From NCBI RefSeq assembly GCF_001422205.1, contig NZ_LMMJ01000008.1, positions 362,915 through 426,914 on the forward strand: 64,000 nucleotides of DNA, given 5' to 3'. The stretch is from Curtobacterium sp. Leaf261 (lineage in GTDB: Bacteria > Actinomycetota > Actinomycetes > Actinomycetales > Microbacteriaceae). The position numbers were made by a program, and so were the translations under genes. Every line of letters starts with the position of its first letter. Position 1 is the first letter of the stretch. Below are positions 16,787 to 28,702 of this stretch, piece after piece. The notes under the pieces were generated by a model. It saw only the letters and a list, made by a program, of their open reading frames with translations. It ran no database searches and was not told the origin of the DNA.

Positions 16787-18333
16787 GGCTCGATCTCCTG
16801 GCCGGGGAGGTCCGCCAGTCCGCCGTCCGATCGGTGCTCGTGGTCGTCGGTGCACTCGTCGCACTCGTGGCGGCGGTCGCCGCGGCCGTGCTCGTCGGCG
16901 GCCTCCGCGACGCGCCCGCCGCGGTCGCCGCAGGGGTCGTCGTCCCCGTCGGTGCGCTCCTGACCCTCGGCTTCACGGTCATCCCGCTCGCGGTCGGGGT
17001 CGGCGACCAGCTCGACCCCCGCCGCTTCGCGGTCTTCGGGATCCCGCGTCGGCAGCTCGTGATCGGCCTCGCCGTCGCGGGGCTCGTCGGTGTGCCGGTC
17101 GTCGCGGTCGCCGTCCTCGCGGTCGCCCAGTCGGTGGCGTGGATGCGGTCGCCGGGGGTCGGGTTCGCCGGCGTCGTCGCGGCGGTCCTCATCGTGCTGA
17201 CGTGCGCCCAGTTCGCACGGGTCGCCACCACCATCGGCGCCTGGCTGCTCGCGTCGCACCGCACCAGGGACGCCGCATGGCTCGTCGCGCTCGTGGTCGT
17301 CGTGCTGCTCATCCCGGCGTTCTCGCTGCTGCTCCGGGTGGACTGGCTCGCTCCCGGGGGACCTGAGATGCAGCGGATCGCCGACCTCGCCGGGTGGACG
17401 CCGTGGGGTGCCGCGTGGGCGTTCCCCGCCGACGTCGCCACCGGGCACGCGGGGCGCGGGGTCCTCAAGCTCCTCATCGCGCTCGCGGTCGTCGGCCTGC
17501 TCGCCTGGGCCTGGTGGGCGATGGTCGGCAGGCTCCTGCACACCGTCGACGGTGAGGCACACACCCGCCGCTACCGGAACCTCGGCTGGTTCGACCGGCT
17601 GGGGGCGACACCCGTGGGTGCGGTCGCCGCGCGGAGCCTGACCTACTGGGGGCGCGATCCCCGGTACCGCATGTCGTACCTCGTGCTCGTGTTCATCCCC
17701 GTCGTGGTGCTCCCGCTCGGCGTCGCCGGGGTCCCGTGGCACTGGACGGCGCTCATCCCGCTGCCGCTCATGGCGCTCGTCGCCGGGTTCCTGCCGCACA
17801 ACGACGTCGCCTACGACAACACGGCGGTGTGGCTGCACGTCGCATCCGGCGCCGCGGGGTGGAGCGATCGGCTCGGGCGGGTGACGCCGGTGCTCGTCGT
17901 CGGCATCCCGTTGCTCGCGGCCGGATCGGTGGTCACGGCGTGGTTGTTCGGGGACTGGGACGTCCTGCCCGAGGTGATCGGTGTGGCCGGATGCGCGATG
18001 CTCGTCGGGCTCGGGCTGTCGAGCGTGTTCTCGGCGGCACTGCCCTACCCGACCGTCCGACCGGGTGACCACCCGTTCCAGCAGCCGCAGGCCGCCGGGG
18101 CCCTCGCCACCACCGCGCAGTCCGGCATGATCGTGCTCACCCTGGCGTTCACGGCCCCGGCGGTGTGGTTCGCGGTCCGCTCCTTCCGCGAGGGGCAGGA
18201 CCCGTGGGGGATGCTCACCCTCGTCACCGGCCTCGGGGTGGGCGTCGTCGTGCTCGCCCTCGGGATCGTCATCGGCGGACGGATGTTCGACCGGTACGGA
18301 CCGGACATCCTGGCGGCGGCGCAGCGCAACTGA
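16762..18333 (+). CDS. ABC transporter membrane subunit, about 12 membrane segments
   Basis: 523 residues, strongly hydrophobic throughout, with a short cytoplasmic region around 270-295 (HTRRYRNLGWFDRLGATP). It overlaps the upstream ATPase gene by 25 bases, the usual arrangement for a coupled ABC-2-like exporter. No substrate-binding domain is present, so export or an envelope function is more likely than uptake. I do not recognise a specific named family. The last 11 codons fall in a 40-bp sequence that is repeated just downstream of the stop. Confidence 0.8.
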   Translation: MVAQLLQLRLDLLAGEVRQSAVRSVLVVVGALVALVAAVAAAVLVGGLRDAPAAVAAGVVVPVGALLTLGFTVIPLAVGVGDQLDPRRFAVFGIPRRQLVIGLAVAGLVGVPVVAVAVLAVAQSVAWMRSPGVGFAGVVAAVLIVLTCAQFARVATTIGAWLLASHRTRDAAWLVALVVVVLLIPAFSLLLRVDWLAPGGPEMQRIADLAGWTPWGAAWAFPADVATGHAGRGVLKLLIALAVVGLLAWAWWAMVGRLLHTVDGEAHTRRYRNLGWFDRLGATPVGAVAARSLTYWGRDPRYRMSYLVLVFIPVVVLPLGVAGVPWHWTALIPLPLMALVAGFLPHNDVAYDNTAVWLHVASGAAGWSDRLGRVTPVLVVGIPLLAAGSVVTAWLFGDWDVLPEVIGVAGCAMLVGLGLSSVFSAALPYPTVRPGDHPFQQPQAAGALATTAQSGMIVLTLAFTAPAVWFAVRSFREGQDPWGMLTLVTGLGVGVVVLALGIVIGGRMFDRYGPDILAAAQRN

Positions 18334-18397
18334 CCGGTGCGGCACGGGTCCTCGAGGCATCCTGGCGGCGGCGCAGCGCAACTGACCGGTGCGGCAC
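18306..18397 (+). repeat. Identical 40-bp direct repeat spanning the end of the ABC membrane gene
   Basis: Positions 18306-18345 and 18358-18397 are identical over 40 bases, separated by 12 bases. The first copy encodes the last nine residues and the stop; the second is non-coding. Perfect identity points to a recent tandem duplication of 52 bp. Confidence 0.9.
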
Positions 18398-18490
18398 CGC
18401 GCGGCTGTCGAGACGTGCCCAAGTGTCGGGAGCCGGGACAGCACCCGACAGATCGGCACATCTCACGCGCGCGGACGTGGGCGCTCGTCG

Positions 18491-18496
18491 TACCCT
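18491..18496 (+). promoter_or_regulatory. -10 box (TACCCT) of the DUF3039 gene
   Basis: TACCCT ends 6 bases before ATG 18503 with no ribosome binding site between, predicting a leaderless message. The gap before it (18334-18490) otherwise holds only the 40-bp duplicate. Confidence 0.55.
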
Positions 18497-18502
18497 TGGA
18501 CC

Positions 18503-18763
18503 ATGAGCACGATGGAACCGGCCGGCGGCCTCGACGTGATGGACCGCGAACTCGAGAAGCTCCTGGAAGAGGAGGCGATCGAGCCCGGCGACCACGAGCG
18601 CTTCTCGCACTACGTCAAGAAGGACAAGATCCTCTCCTCCGCCCTCTCCGGCAAGCCCGTCAAGGCACTGTGCGGCAAGAAGTGGACGCCGGGACGCGAC
18701 CCCGAGAAGTTCCCGGTCTGCCCGACCTGCAAGGAGATCTACGAGAAGATGAAGTCCGAGTAG
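18503..18763 (+). CDS. DUF3039 domain protein (small zinc-ribbon-like)
   Basis: 86 residues, with LSGKPVKALCGKKW followed by FPVCPTCKEIYE. The Cys and Cys-x2-Cys arrangement suggests a small metal-binding fold. DUF3039 proteins are short, cytosolic and widespread in actinobacteria; their role is unknown. The start is set by the -10 box 6 bases upstream. It converges on pncB with only 12 bases between the stops. Confidence 0.88.
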   Translation: MSTMEPAGGLDVMDRELEKLLEEEAIEPGDHERFSHYVKKDKILSSALSGKPVKALCGKKWTPGRDPEKFPVCPTCKEIYEKMKSE

Positions 18764-18775
18764 CCAGGACTCCCG

Positions 18776-20068
18776 CTACAGCGCGAGCGTGGGGATCGCC
18801 GGGTCGCCCCGCCCGATCCGCTCCGCGTCCGCCGGCAGCTCGGCCTTCGCACCGCGGTGGTGGGCACGCGCCGCATCCACCCCGCGCACCCCGAGGAACG
18901 CCTCATCGACCTCGCCACCCGTGACGACCGGCACGAGCAGCGTCCGCTCGTCGGCCCCGGCCCCGACCCCGCCGCCGACACGGACCACCTCCGCGGTCGC
19001 GACACCGTTCCGCAGCCGTCGCCCCGCCTCCTTGCGACCGCCGACGGTCGCCTTCTCGGCGGACTTCTTCGCCACCGGCACCCAGTCCCCGTCGGGCGAC
19101 GAGTGCGCGACGAGCTTGAAGACCATGCCCGCGGCCGGGTGTCCTGAGCCCGACACGACCGAGGTCCCGACGCCGTACGAGTCGACCGGAGCCGCCCGGA
19201 GCGCCGCGATCGTGTACTCGTCGAGGTCGTTCGTCACGGTGATCTTCGTCGACGTCGCCCCGAGCCGGTCGAGCTGTGCGCGGACCGACGCGACGACGGA
19301 TGGCAGGTCGCCGGAGTCGATCCGGACCGCGCCGAGGCGACCCTCGGTGAGCCGGACCGCGGTCTCCACGGCGGCCGGGATGTCGAAGGTGTCGACGAGC
19401 AGTGTCGTGGCGTCACCGAGTGCGTCGAGCTGCGACCGGAACGCGGACTCCTCGCTGTCGTGCAGGAGCGTGAAGGCGTGCGCGGCGGTGCCCATCGTCG
19501 GGATGCCCCACGTGCGCCCGGCCTCGAGGTTGCTCGTCGCACCGAACCCGGCGATGTAGGCCGCGCGGGCCGCTGCGACGGCGTTCCACTCCCCGGTGCG
19601 GCGCGACCCCATCTCGGCGAGGGGCCGGTGGTCGGCGGCGGAGACCATGCGCGCCGCCGCGGAGGCGATCGCAGAGTCCGCGTTGAACACGCTGAGCGCG
19701 AGGGTCTCGAGCAGCACGGCCTCGGCGAAGGTGCCCTCGATCTGCAGGATCGGTGAGTTCGGGAAGTAGATCTCGCCCTCGCGGTAGGCGCGGATGTCCC
19801 CGGTGAACCGGTACCCGGCGAGCCAGTCGCCCGTGGCGGCATCGACGACGTTCCGATCACGGAGGAACGCGATCTCCTCGTCGCCGAAGCGGAAGTCGGC
19901 GAGCAGGGTCAGGAAGCGTCCGAGGCCGGCCGCGACGCCGTAGCGCCGTCCGTCCGGCAGGCGTCTGGCGAAGACCTCGAAGACGCACCGCCGGTCGGCG
20001 GTCCCGTCCTTGAGGGCCGCGTCGACCATGGTCAGTTCGTACTGGTCGGTGAGGAGAGCGGTCGTCAC
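18776..20068 (-). CDS. pncB: Nicotinate phosphoribosyltransferase
   Basis: 430 residues. It begins TTALLTDQYELTM, the standard N-terminus of this family, then has FEVFARRLPDGRRYGV and IEGTFAEAVLLETLAL. The substrate and PRPP region runs through MGSRRTGEWNA, ATSNLEAGRTWGIPTMGTAAHAF and RIDSGDLPSVVASVR, and it ends with the GVGTSVVSGSGHPAAG loop. It converts nicotinate and PRPP to nicotinate mononucleotide in the Preiss-Handler NAD salvage route. I chose GTG 20068 because TAGTCT lies 7 bases upstream and the N-terminus fits. The longer open frame upstream runs into unrelated sequence and hairpin family A. It is divergent from murI. Confidence 0.93.
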   Translation of the reverse strand: MTTALLTDQYELTMVDAALKDGTADRRCVFEVFARRLPDGRRYGVAAGLGRFLTLLADFRFGDEEIAFLRDRNVVDAATGDWLAGYRFTGDIRAYREGEIYFPNSPILQIEGTFAEAVLLETLALSVFNADSAIASAAARMVSAADHRPLAEMGSRRTGEWNAVAAARAAYIAGFGATSNLEAGRTWGIPTMGTAAHAFTLLHDSEESAFRSQLDALGDATTLLVDTFDIPAAVETAVRLTEGRLGAVRIDSGDLPSVVASVRAQLDRLGATSTKITVTNDLDEYTIAALRAAPVDSYGVGTSVVSGSGHPAAGMVFKLVAHSSPDGDWVPVAKKSAEKATVGGRKEAGRRLRNGVATAEVVRVGGGVGAGADERTLLVPVVTGGEVDEAFLGVRGVDAARAHHRGAKAELPADAERIGRGDPAIPTLAL

Positions 20069-20075
20069 GTGGTCG

Positions 20076-20081
20076 AGACTA
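20076..20081 (-). promoter_or_regulatory. -10 box (TAGTCT) of pncB
   Basis: TAGTCT on the minus strand ends 7 bases before the GTG start at 20068, with no ribosome binding site. It predicts a leaderless transcript. Confidence 0.55.
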
Positions 20082-20110
20082 CCCACCGACCGGACGGGTG
20101 GGCTGGCGCA

Positions 20111-20185
20111 CCGGACGGGAGGGACGGATCGCGACCACGGGATCGGGTTCCGCGCCCGACGGGGCCGGGTCGGGCCTCCAGTCCG
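20111..20185. repeat. Hairpin family A, copy 5 (75-bp long form)
   Basis: Starts CCGGACGGGAGGGACGG and ends GGGCCTCCAGTCCG with a long central GC-rich insert. Unlike most copies it lies upstream of two divergent genes (pncB and murI) and ends 6 bases before the murI -10 box. Confidence 0.65.
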
Positions 20186-20191
20186 AGGCGA

Positions 20192-20197
20192 TAGCCT
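20192..20197 (+). promoter_or_regulatory. -10 box (TAGCCT) of murI
   Basis: TAGCCT ends 6 bases before GTG 20204, predicting a leaderless message. Confidence 0.55.
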
Positions 20198-20203
20198 GAG
20201 GGC

Positions 20204-21052
20204 GTGACGGACGCGCCCATCGGAGTCTTCGACTCCGGACTCGGAGGCCTGACCGTCGCCCGCGCGATCATCGACCAGCTCCCGCGGGAGTCGATCCGCT
20301 ACGTCGGCGACACCGTCCACTCGCCCTACGGCCCGAAGCCCATCGCCGACGTCCGCCGGTACGCGCTCGAGGTCATGGACGACCTCGTCGAACAGGGCGT
20401 CAAGGCCCTGGTGATCGCCTGCAACACCGCCAGCTCCGCCGTGCTCCGCGACGCGCGCGAACGCTACGAGCAAACCTACGGCATCCCCGTGGTCGAGGTC
20501 ATCCAGCCCGCGGTCCGCGCCGCCGTCAAGCAGACCAGGACCCGGCGGATCGGGGTGATCGGCACCGCCGGCACCATCGCGTCCCGCGCCTACGAGGACG
20601 CCTTCGCCGCGGCGTCCGACGTCGACCTGACGCTCGCCGCCTGCCCCCGGTTCGTCGAGTTCGTCGAGGCGGGGGACACCGCCTCCCCGAAGCTCCGGAG
20701 CATCGCCGAGGCGTACCTCGCACCGGTCCGGGCGGCCGACGTCGACACCCTCATCCTCGGGTGCACGCACTACCCGCTCATGTCGGCGGCCATCCAGTAC
20801 GTGATGGGCCCGGACGTCACGCTGGTGTCGAGCGCCGAGGAGACCGCGAACGACGTCTACCGCTCGCTCGTCGAGCACGGCATCGAGCGGGTCTCGGCGG
20901 AACCCCCGACGTACGAGTTCGACGCCACCGGGACCGACCGGCTCGGGTTCGTCCGGCTCGCCCGACGGTTCCTCGGCCCCGAGGTGTCGCGGGTCGGCCA
21001 CCTGCAGACCGGGGCCATCCCGCTGCCACGGAGCGCTCCGCACGACCAGTGA
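20204..21052 (+). CDS. murI: Glutamate racemase
   Basis: 282 residues. The two catalytic cysteines are visible: C73 in IACNTASS and C187 in LGCTHYPLM. The N-terminal [14 protein letters not shown] is the family signature. It interconverts L- and D-glutamate to supply D-Glu for peptidoglycan in the cytoplasm. The GTG start is preceded at 6 bases by a -10 box, so translation is probably leaderless. rph and rdgB follow, the standard actinobacterial order, with a 78-bp gap before rph. Confidence 0.96.
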   Translation: MTDAPIGVFDSGLGGLTVARAIIDQLPRESIRYVGDTVHSPYGPKPIADVRRYALEVMDDLVEQGVKALVIACNTASSAVLRDARERYEQTYGIPVVEVIQPAVRAAVKQTRTRRIGVIGTAGTIASRAYEDAFAAASDVDLTLAACPRFVEFVEAGDTASPKLRSIAEAYLAPVRAADVDTLILGCTHYPLMSAAIQYVMGPDVTLVSSAEETANDVYRSLVEHGIERVSAEPPTYEFDATGTDRLGFVRLARRFLGPEVSRVGHLQTGAIPLPRSAPHDQ

Positions 21053-21082
21053 TCCACCGGGCACGGGCGGTCCACCGGACCT

Positions 21083-21101
21083 GCACCGTGCCTCCAGACC
21101 G
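21083..21101. repeat. Hairpin family A, copy 6 (right arm only)
   Basis: GCACCGTGCCTCCAGACCG matches the right arm of the family. The left arm is degenerate. It lies in the murI-rph gap. Confidence 0.45.
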
Positions 21102-21130
21102 AACCGCCATCCGACCAACCGGAGGAACCC

Positions 21131-21865
21131 ATGACCCGCATCGACGGCCGCAGCGCCGCAGACCACCGTCCCGTCACGATCGAGCGCGGCTGGAGCACGC
21201 AGGCCGAGGGCAGCGCGCTCATCAGCTTCGGCAACACGAAGGTGCTCTGCACCGCGTCGTTCACGAACGGCGTGCCGCGCTGGATGTCCGGCAAGGGGAC
21301 CGGCTGGGTCACCGCCGAGTACTCGATGCTCCCGCGCTCCACGAACGACCGGATGCAGCGTGAGTCGATCAAGGGCAAGATCGGCGGACGCACGCACGAG
21401 ATCTCCCGGCTCATCGGCCGGTCGCTCCGTGCCGTCGTCGACATGAAGGCGCTCGGCGAGAACACCCTCGTGCTCGACTGCGACGTGCTGCAGGCCGACG
21501 GCGGGACCCGCACGGCGTCGATCACCGGCGCCTACGTGGCGCTCGCGGACGCGATCGCCTGGGGGAAGGAGCGGAAGTTCATCGCGCAGAAGGCGACCCC
21601 GCTCACCGACAGCGTCGCGGCGATCTCGGTCGGCATCGTCGGCGGCGAGCCGATGCTCGACCTGGCGTACGAGGAGGACTCGCGTGCCGACACCGACATG
21701 AACATCGTCACGACGGGCTCCGGGAAGTTCATCGAGGTGCAGGGGACCGCGGAGCACGCACCGTTCGACCGCGACGAGCTGAACCTGCTGCTCGACCTCG
21801 GGCTCGCCGGCAACACCTCGCTGACCGCCATCCAGCAGGCGGTCCTGGCGGAGTCGCGCGCGTGA
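21131..21865 (+). CDS. rph: Ribonuclease PH
   Basis: 244 residues with [43 protein letters not shown] and [11 protein letters not shown]-like motifs (here [19 protein letters not shown]). It trims tRNA 3' ends phosphorolytically in the cytosol. GGAGGAA sits just before the ATG. Its last four bases overlap the rdgB start (GTGA), indicating coupled translation. Length and motifs are normal for the family. Confidence 0.96.
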   Translation: MTRIDGRSAADHRPVTIERGWSTQAEGSALISFGNTKVLCTASFTNGVPRWMSGKGTGWVTAEYSMLPRSTNDRMQRESIKGKIGGRTHEISRLIGRSLRAVVDMKALGENTLVLDCDVLQADGGTRTASITGAYVALADAIAWGKERKFIAQKATPLTDSVAAISVGIVGGEPMLDLAYEEDSRADTDMNIVTTGSGKFIEVQGTAEHAPFDRDELNLLLDLGLAGNTSLTAIQQAVLAESRA

Positions 21866-22479
21866 CCGACGAGCGCGTCGTCGTCCTCGCCACGCACAAC
21901 CAGGGCAAGGTCGTCGAGCTGCAGGAGATCCTCGGTTCGGTGCTCCCCGGGGTGCGGCTCATCGCCTACGACGGCCCGGAACCCGTCGAGGACGGCGACA
22001 CGTACGCCGCGAACGCCCTCATCAAGGCGCGGGCCGCGGCTGCCCACACGGGGCTCCCGACACTCGCGGACGACTCCGGGATCGCGGTGGACGCCCTCGG
22101 CGGAGCGCCCGGGATCCACTCCGCGCGGTACGCCGGCACGCGCGTGGACGACGACAACATCGACCTGCTGCTGCAGAACCTGTCCGGTGTCGTGGAGCGG
22201 ACGGCGTCGTTCGTGTGCGCGGCGGCGTTCGTCGTGCCGTCGGGCGACCCGGGCGCGCTCGCCGAGTGGGAGCACGTCCAGGAGGCCGTCTGGAACGGCG
22301 AGGTCCTCACCGAGCGGGTCGGGACGGGCGGGCATGGGTACGACCCGGTGTTCAAGCCCGACGACGCGGACCGTTCGAGCGCCGAGCTCACGCGCGCGGA
22401 GAAGAACGCGCTGAGCCACCGGTCGAAGGCGTTCCGGGCGATCGCGCCGATCGTGGCGGAGTACTTCGGGGTGGAGTAG
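21862..22479 (+). CDS. rdgB: RdgB/HAM1 family non-canonical purine NTP pyrophosphatase
   Basis: 205 residues, starting [19 protein letters not shown]. It has [26 protein letters not shown] and [12 protein letters not shown], and a C-terminal [10 protein letters not shown], all HAM1 signatures. It hydrolyses dITP/XTP to the monophosphate, cleaning the nucleotide pool. The GTG overlaps the rph stop. Family C copy 1 begins 2 bases after the stop and probably helps end the transcript. Confidence 0.95.
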   Translation: MTDERVVVLATHNQGKVVELQEILGSVLPGVRLIAYDGPEPVEDGDTYAANALIKARAAAAHTGLPTLADDSGIAVDALGGAPGIHSARYAGTRVDDDNIDLLLQNLSGVVERTASFVCAAAFVVPSGDPGALAEWEHVQEAVWNGEVLTERVGTGGHGYDPVFKPDDADRSSAELTRAEKNALSHRSKAFRAIAPIVAEYFGVE

Positions 22480-22480
22480 T

Positions 22481-22557
22481 TCCGCACAACACGAAGTTGG
22501 CCGGTTCACGCAGGGGAACATGTCTGCGCGAACCAGCCAACCTGGTGTTTTGCGGGA
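22481..22557. repeat. Dispersed hairpin family C, copy 1
   Basis: A 77-bp palindrome between the convergent rdgB and DedA genes. The outer arms pair GTTGGC with GCCAAC, and the inner arms pair GGTTC-CGCAG with CTGCG-GAACC around a GGGGAACATGT loop. A closely matching copy lies at 59430-59505, with compensatory changes in the inner stem. Confidence 0.8.
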
Positions 22558-22565
22558 ACGACGGG

Positions 22566-23243
22566 CTAGTGCGCCTGCTCCTCGTCGCGCTTGGCCTTCC
22601 GCGCGTTCCGGATGTAGGTGATCGCGGCGGGGATCACCGTCACGACGACGGCCGCCACGAGGATCACGTCGATGTAGTTGCGGACGAACTCGGCGACCGG
22701 CGGGATGAAGCCGAGCACGAAGCCGAGGAACGTGACGCCGGTGCCCCAGACGAGCGCGCCGATGGCGTTGTAGAGCGAGTACTTCTTGTAGGACATCCGG
22801 CCGACGCCCGCGGCGATCGGGGCGAAGGTGCGCACGACGGGCACGAACCGCGCCACGATGACGGCAGCGGCACCGAATCGCTCGAAGAACGCGTTCGTCC
22901 GGTCGACGTTCGCCTTGGAGAACAGCCCGCTCTCCTTCCGCTCGAAGATCGGCGGGCCGACCTTCTTGCCGATGAAGTACCCGAGCTCGCCACCGAGGAA
23001 CGCGCTCACGCCGATCATCAGCGCGATGAGCCAGATCGGGAGGCCACCGATGTGCCCGCCCTGGTCGAACGCGGTGAGACCCGTGATGATCAGGAGCGTG
23101 TCGCCCGGGAAGATGAACCCGACGAGCAGTCCGGTCTCGGCGAAGACGATCGCGCAGACCACGAACACGGCGAGCCCGCCGAAGTCGTGCAGGATCGTGT
23201 TCGGGTCGAGCCAGGGCAGCAGGGCAAGGGGGACGGACGTCAT
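22566..23243 (-). CDS. DedA (SNARE-associated/VTT) family membrane protein
   Basis: 225 residues with the DedA signature ETGLLVGFIFPGDTLLI, FLGGELGYFIGKKVG, and the second half ARFVPVVRTFAPIAAGVGRMSYKKY, which carries the conserved Arg and Pro residues. DedA proteins are inner-membrane transporters implicated in undecaprenyl-phosphate or phospholipid flipping. The start at 23243 follows a GAGAGAAG site on its strand. The longer open frame upstream has no ribosome site. It is transcribed toward rdgB. Confidence 0.92.
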   Translation of the reverse strand: MTSVPLALLPWLDPNTILHDFGGLAVFVVCAIVFAETGLLVGFIFPGDTLLIITGLTAFDQGGHIGGLPIWLIALMIGVSAFLGGELGYFIGKKVGPPIFERKESGLFSKANVDRTNAFFERFGAAAVIVARFVPVVRTFAPIAAGVGRMSYKKYSLYNAIGALVWGTGVTFLGFVLGFIPPVAEFVRNYIDVILVAAVVVTVIPAAITYIRNARKAKRDEEQAH

Positions 23244-23400
23244 GACTCTTCTCTCGGTCGTCGACCACGCGGACGGTTCCCAGCGGTGGCTCGGCGGCAC
23301 GCGGGATCGATCCCGCACGTCGAGGGTAGCGGGTTGCCGCAGCCGCTGCGATGCGGGACCGGCGGCACCGCTGAAGATCGGTCCAGCGGATGACGAACGG

Positions 23401-23482
23401 TGCGGGAGAAGGGACTCGAACCCTCACGCCCTAGAGCACAGGAACCTAAATCCTGCGTGTCTGCCAGTTTCACCACTCCCGC
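23401..23482 (-). tRNA. tRNA-Leu (anticodon TAG)
   Basis: An 82-base class II tRNA on the minus strand. Acceptor stem GCGGGAG/CTCCCGC, anticodon loop centred on TAG, a short variable arm (GTGCTCTAGGGCGT region), T arm GGTTCGAGTCC and discriminator A. The CCA end is not encoded, unlike the initiator tRNA in this window. Confidence 0.93.
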
Positions 23483-23537
23483 GGGCAGCAGTCAGTGTAC
23501 CGACGGGCCGCACGGCACCCACCGGGCGTGCGCCGGG

Positions 23538-23548
23538 CCTCCCGGCCG
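23538..23548. repeat. Partial family A arm beside family B copy 2
   Basis: GCCTCCCGGCC matches the right arm of family A (compare 56524-56537). It lies 26 bases from the family B element. Short, so chance similarity is possible. Confidence 0.35.
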
Positions 23549-23573
23549 TCAGCCGGTGTTCCGGACCGGTCTC

Positions 23574-23632
23574 GTCCCAGGGAGCGTCGACTCCCCGAGG
23601 GCGTCCCGGCTGCAGTTGACGCCCCCTGGGAC
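23574..23632. repeat. Dispersed nested palindrome family B, copy 2
   Basis: GTCCCAGGGAGCGTCGAC pairs with GTTGACGCCCCCTGGGAC (two mismatches in 18) around an inner GAGGGCGTCCC. Both arms and the inner core match copy 1 at 7878-7938. It ends 17 bases before the end of the MFS gene. Confidence 0.75.
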
Positions 23633-23648
23633 AGGAACGTGCTGCTCG

Positions 23649-24914
23649 TCAGCGCCGCGTGCGCGGCACGTAGCGCGGGACGTACCGCAGGAGGATGCCC
23701 GCACCGACGATGCCGAGGACGCCCATCACGGTGCTCGCGACCGCGATGGTCGCCACGGCGGTGACCCCGGCGATGACGAGCGGTGCGACGGCGCTCCCGA
23801 AGTCGCCGGTGAACCGCCAGGCCCCGAGGAACGGTGCCGGGTGCCCGCGCGGGGCGAGATCGGCCCCGAGGGTCATCAGGATGCCGGAGCCGACACCGTT
23901 CGCCAGGGACATGATCATGGCGACGCCGATGAACCAGACGACCCGCGAGTCGAGGTGGTCGCTCCACGCGAGCAGGAAGTAGCAGATGCTGAGGCCGAGC
24001 ATGCAGGGCAGCGCGCTCGCGAGCCGTCCGAAGCGGTCCATGATCTGCCCGCTCGAGTAGAAGAGCGCGAAGTCGATCGCGCCGGCGATGCCGATCACGA
24101 GTGCGGCCGTCGAGTCGTCCATCCCGACGCTCACGGCCCAGAGCGGCAGGATGACCTGTCGACCGGCACGCATCGCACCGATGAGCCCGGCACCGCTGCC
24201 GAGCCGGAGCAGGACGCGTGCGTTGGCGCGGATGGTGGCGAAGAGGCCGACCGACTCCTCGCGGACGAAGACCTCGCCCGTCTCGAGCGTGGGTGCCGGA
24301 CTGGAGGGACGGTGCCGCACCCGGAATCCGCGTGAGCCGTCGACGGGGTCGCGGAGGACGAGCAGCACGGCCGCCGCCGCGAGGCAGCAGACGACGTGGA
24401 TCCAGAACGCGCTCTGCGTCGAGCCGGTCAGGTGGGTCACGCCGGCGGACAGGAACGGCCCGACGAAGTAGCCGAAGCGGAACACGCCGCCGAGGCTCGA
24501 GAGTGCCCGCGCCCGGAACTCCACCGGGACCGCCGTCGTCATGTACGCGTGTCTGGCGAGGGCGAACACGGCTGTCGACACCCCGACGAGGAACACCCCG
24601 ACCGCGAGCACGACCGCGTTCGGTGACCACGCCGCCACGAGCAGACCGACGATGCTGACGAGCGCAGCACCGATCATCGCCGTCCGCTCGCCGATCGCCG
24701 CGACGACCCAGCCGCTCGGCACGTCGCCGATGAGCTCGCCGACGAGGATGAGCGACGCGACGAACCCGGCGAACGCGAGCGTCGCGCCGAGGGAGTGTGC
24801 CGCGATCGGGATGATCGGGATGATCGCGCCCTCGCCGATCGCGAAGAGCGCCGCAGGCAGGAAGGCGGAGAGGGCGACGGCGCGGAAGTCGAAGGAGCTC
24901 GTCGCGTTGGTCAT
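23649..24914 (-). CDS. Major facilitator superfamily transporter
   Basis: 421 residues with 12 predicted membrane segments in two halves. The loop 2-3 motif is [21 protein letters not shown] (motif A variant), and the half-repeat is [12 protein letters not shown]. The central cytoplasmic loop (near 195-225) includes [10 protein letters not shown], part of which is encoded by a family A left arm. It resembles drug or metabolite exporters of the DHA1 type, but the substrate is not predictable. On its strand TACCGT lies 10 bases before the ATG. It is divergent from mnmA with only 62 bp between them. Confidence 0.87.
   Translation of the reverse strand: MTNATSSFDFRAVALSAFLPAALFAIGEGAIIPIIPIAAHSLGATLAFAGFVASLILVGELIGDVPSGWVVAAIGERTAMIGAALVSIVGLLVAAWSPNAVVLAVGVFLVGVSTAVFALARHAYMTTAVPVEFRARALSSLGGVFRFGYFVGPFLSAGVTHLTGSTQSAFWIHVVCCLAAAAVLLVLRDPVDGSRGFRVRHRPSSPAPTLETGEVFVREESVGLFATIRANARVLLRLGSGAGLIGAMRAGRQVILPLWAVSVGMDDSTAALVIGIAGAIDFALFYSSGQIMDRFGRLASALPCMLGLSICYFLLAWSDHLDSRVVWFIGVAMIMSLANGVGSGILMTLGADLAPRGHPAPFLGAWRFTGDFGSAVAPLVIAGVTAVATIAVASTVMGVLGIVGAGILLRYVPRYVPRTRR
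24296..24324. repeat. Hairpin family A, copy 7 (left arm, inside the MFS gene)
   Basis: CCGGACTGGAGGGACGGTGC matches the left arm of the intergenic copies. The right arm is absent. It falls in the region encoding the central cytoplasmic loop of the transporter, where an insertion would be tolerated. Confidence 0.55.
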
Positions 24915-24963
24915 GGCGTGGACAACGGTACGCCCGGGGCCGTCCGCTGTCGGACGCGGCGGA

Positions 24964-24969
24964 TACCCT
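24964..24969 (+). promoter_or_regulatory. -10 box (TACCCT) of mnmA
   Basis: TACCCT ends 7 bases before ATG 24977 with no ribosome site between, predicting a leaderless message. Confidence 0.55.
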
Positions 24970-24976
24970 TGACCCC

Positions 24977-28479
<3,503 letters not shown>

Positions 28480-28634
28480 CTGTACCGGTCAGTACAGCCG
28501 CATCACGCACGGTCGGGCGCCTCGGACGAGCTGATCGCGGCGACACACGCGCTTTGGGGGCGATTCGAGCGTTCCTCGAACCCAGTCCGGGGGACAGTTG
28601 TGCCCGAAAGCACCCCGAACGAGGGGCATTTCCT

Positions 28635-28640
28635 TACAAT
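28635..28640 (+). promoter_or_regulatory. Putative -10 box (TACAAT) for the DUF1023 hydrolase gene
   Basis: TACAAT sits in a local AT-rich patch (28628-28642) in the 223-bp gap after ligA. No good -35 is seen, but a C-rich stem-loop precedes it. The predicted leader would hold the hairpin at 28654-28679. Confidence 0.45.
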
Positions 28641-28653
28641 TGCGAGTGCATCA

Positions 28654-28679
28654 CCTGTCGTCTACAGGGCGACGACAGG
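28654..28679 (+). promoter_or_regulatory. 5'-leader hairpin before the DUF1023 hydrolase
   Basis: A perfect 9-bp stem (CCTGTCGTC/GACGACAGG) with an 8-base loop. It lies in the putative leader, 23 bases ahead of the TTG start and 11 bases ahead of GGGGAG. It could influence translation or message stability; no known riboswitch is recognised. Confidence 0.4.
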
Positions 28680-28702
28680 AGGCCTTCCCAGGGGAGACCA
28701 CC

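Noticed and set aside
20069-21757. pncB extended to a 993-codon gene
   Set aside because: The extra upstream frame is antisense to murI and rph and crosses a family A repeat. The canonical N-terminus and -10 box fix the start at 20068.
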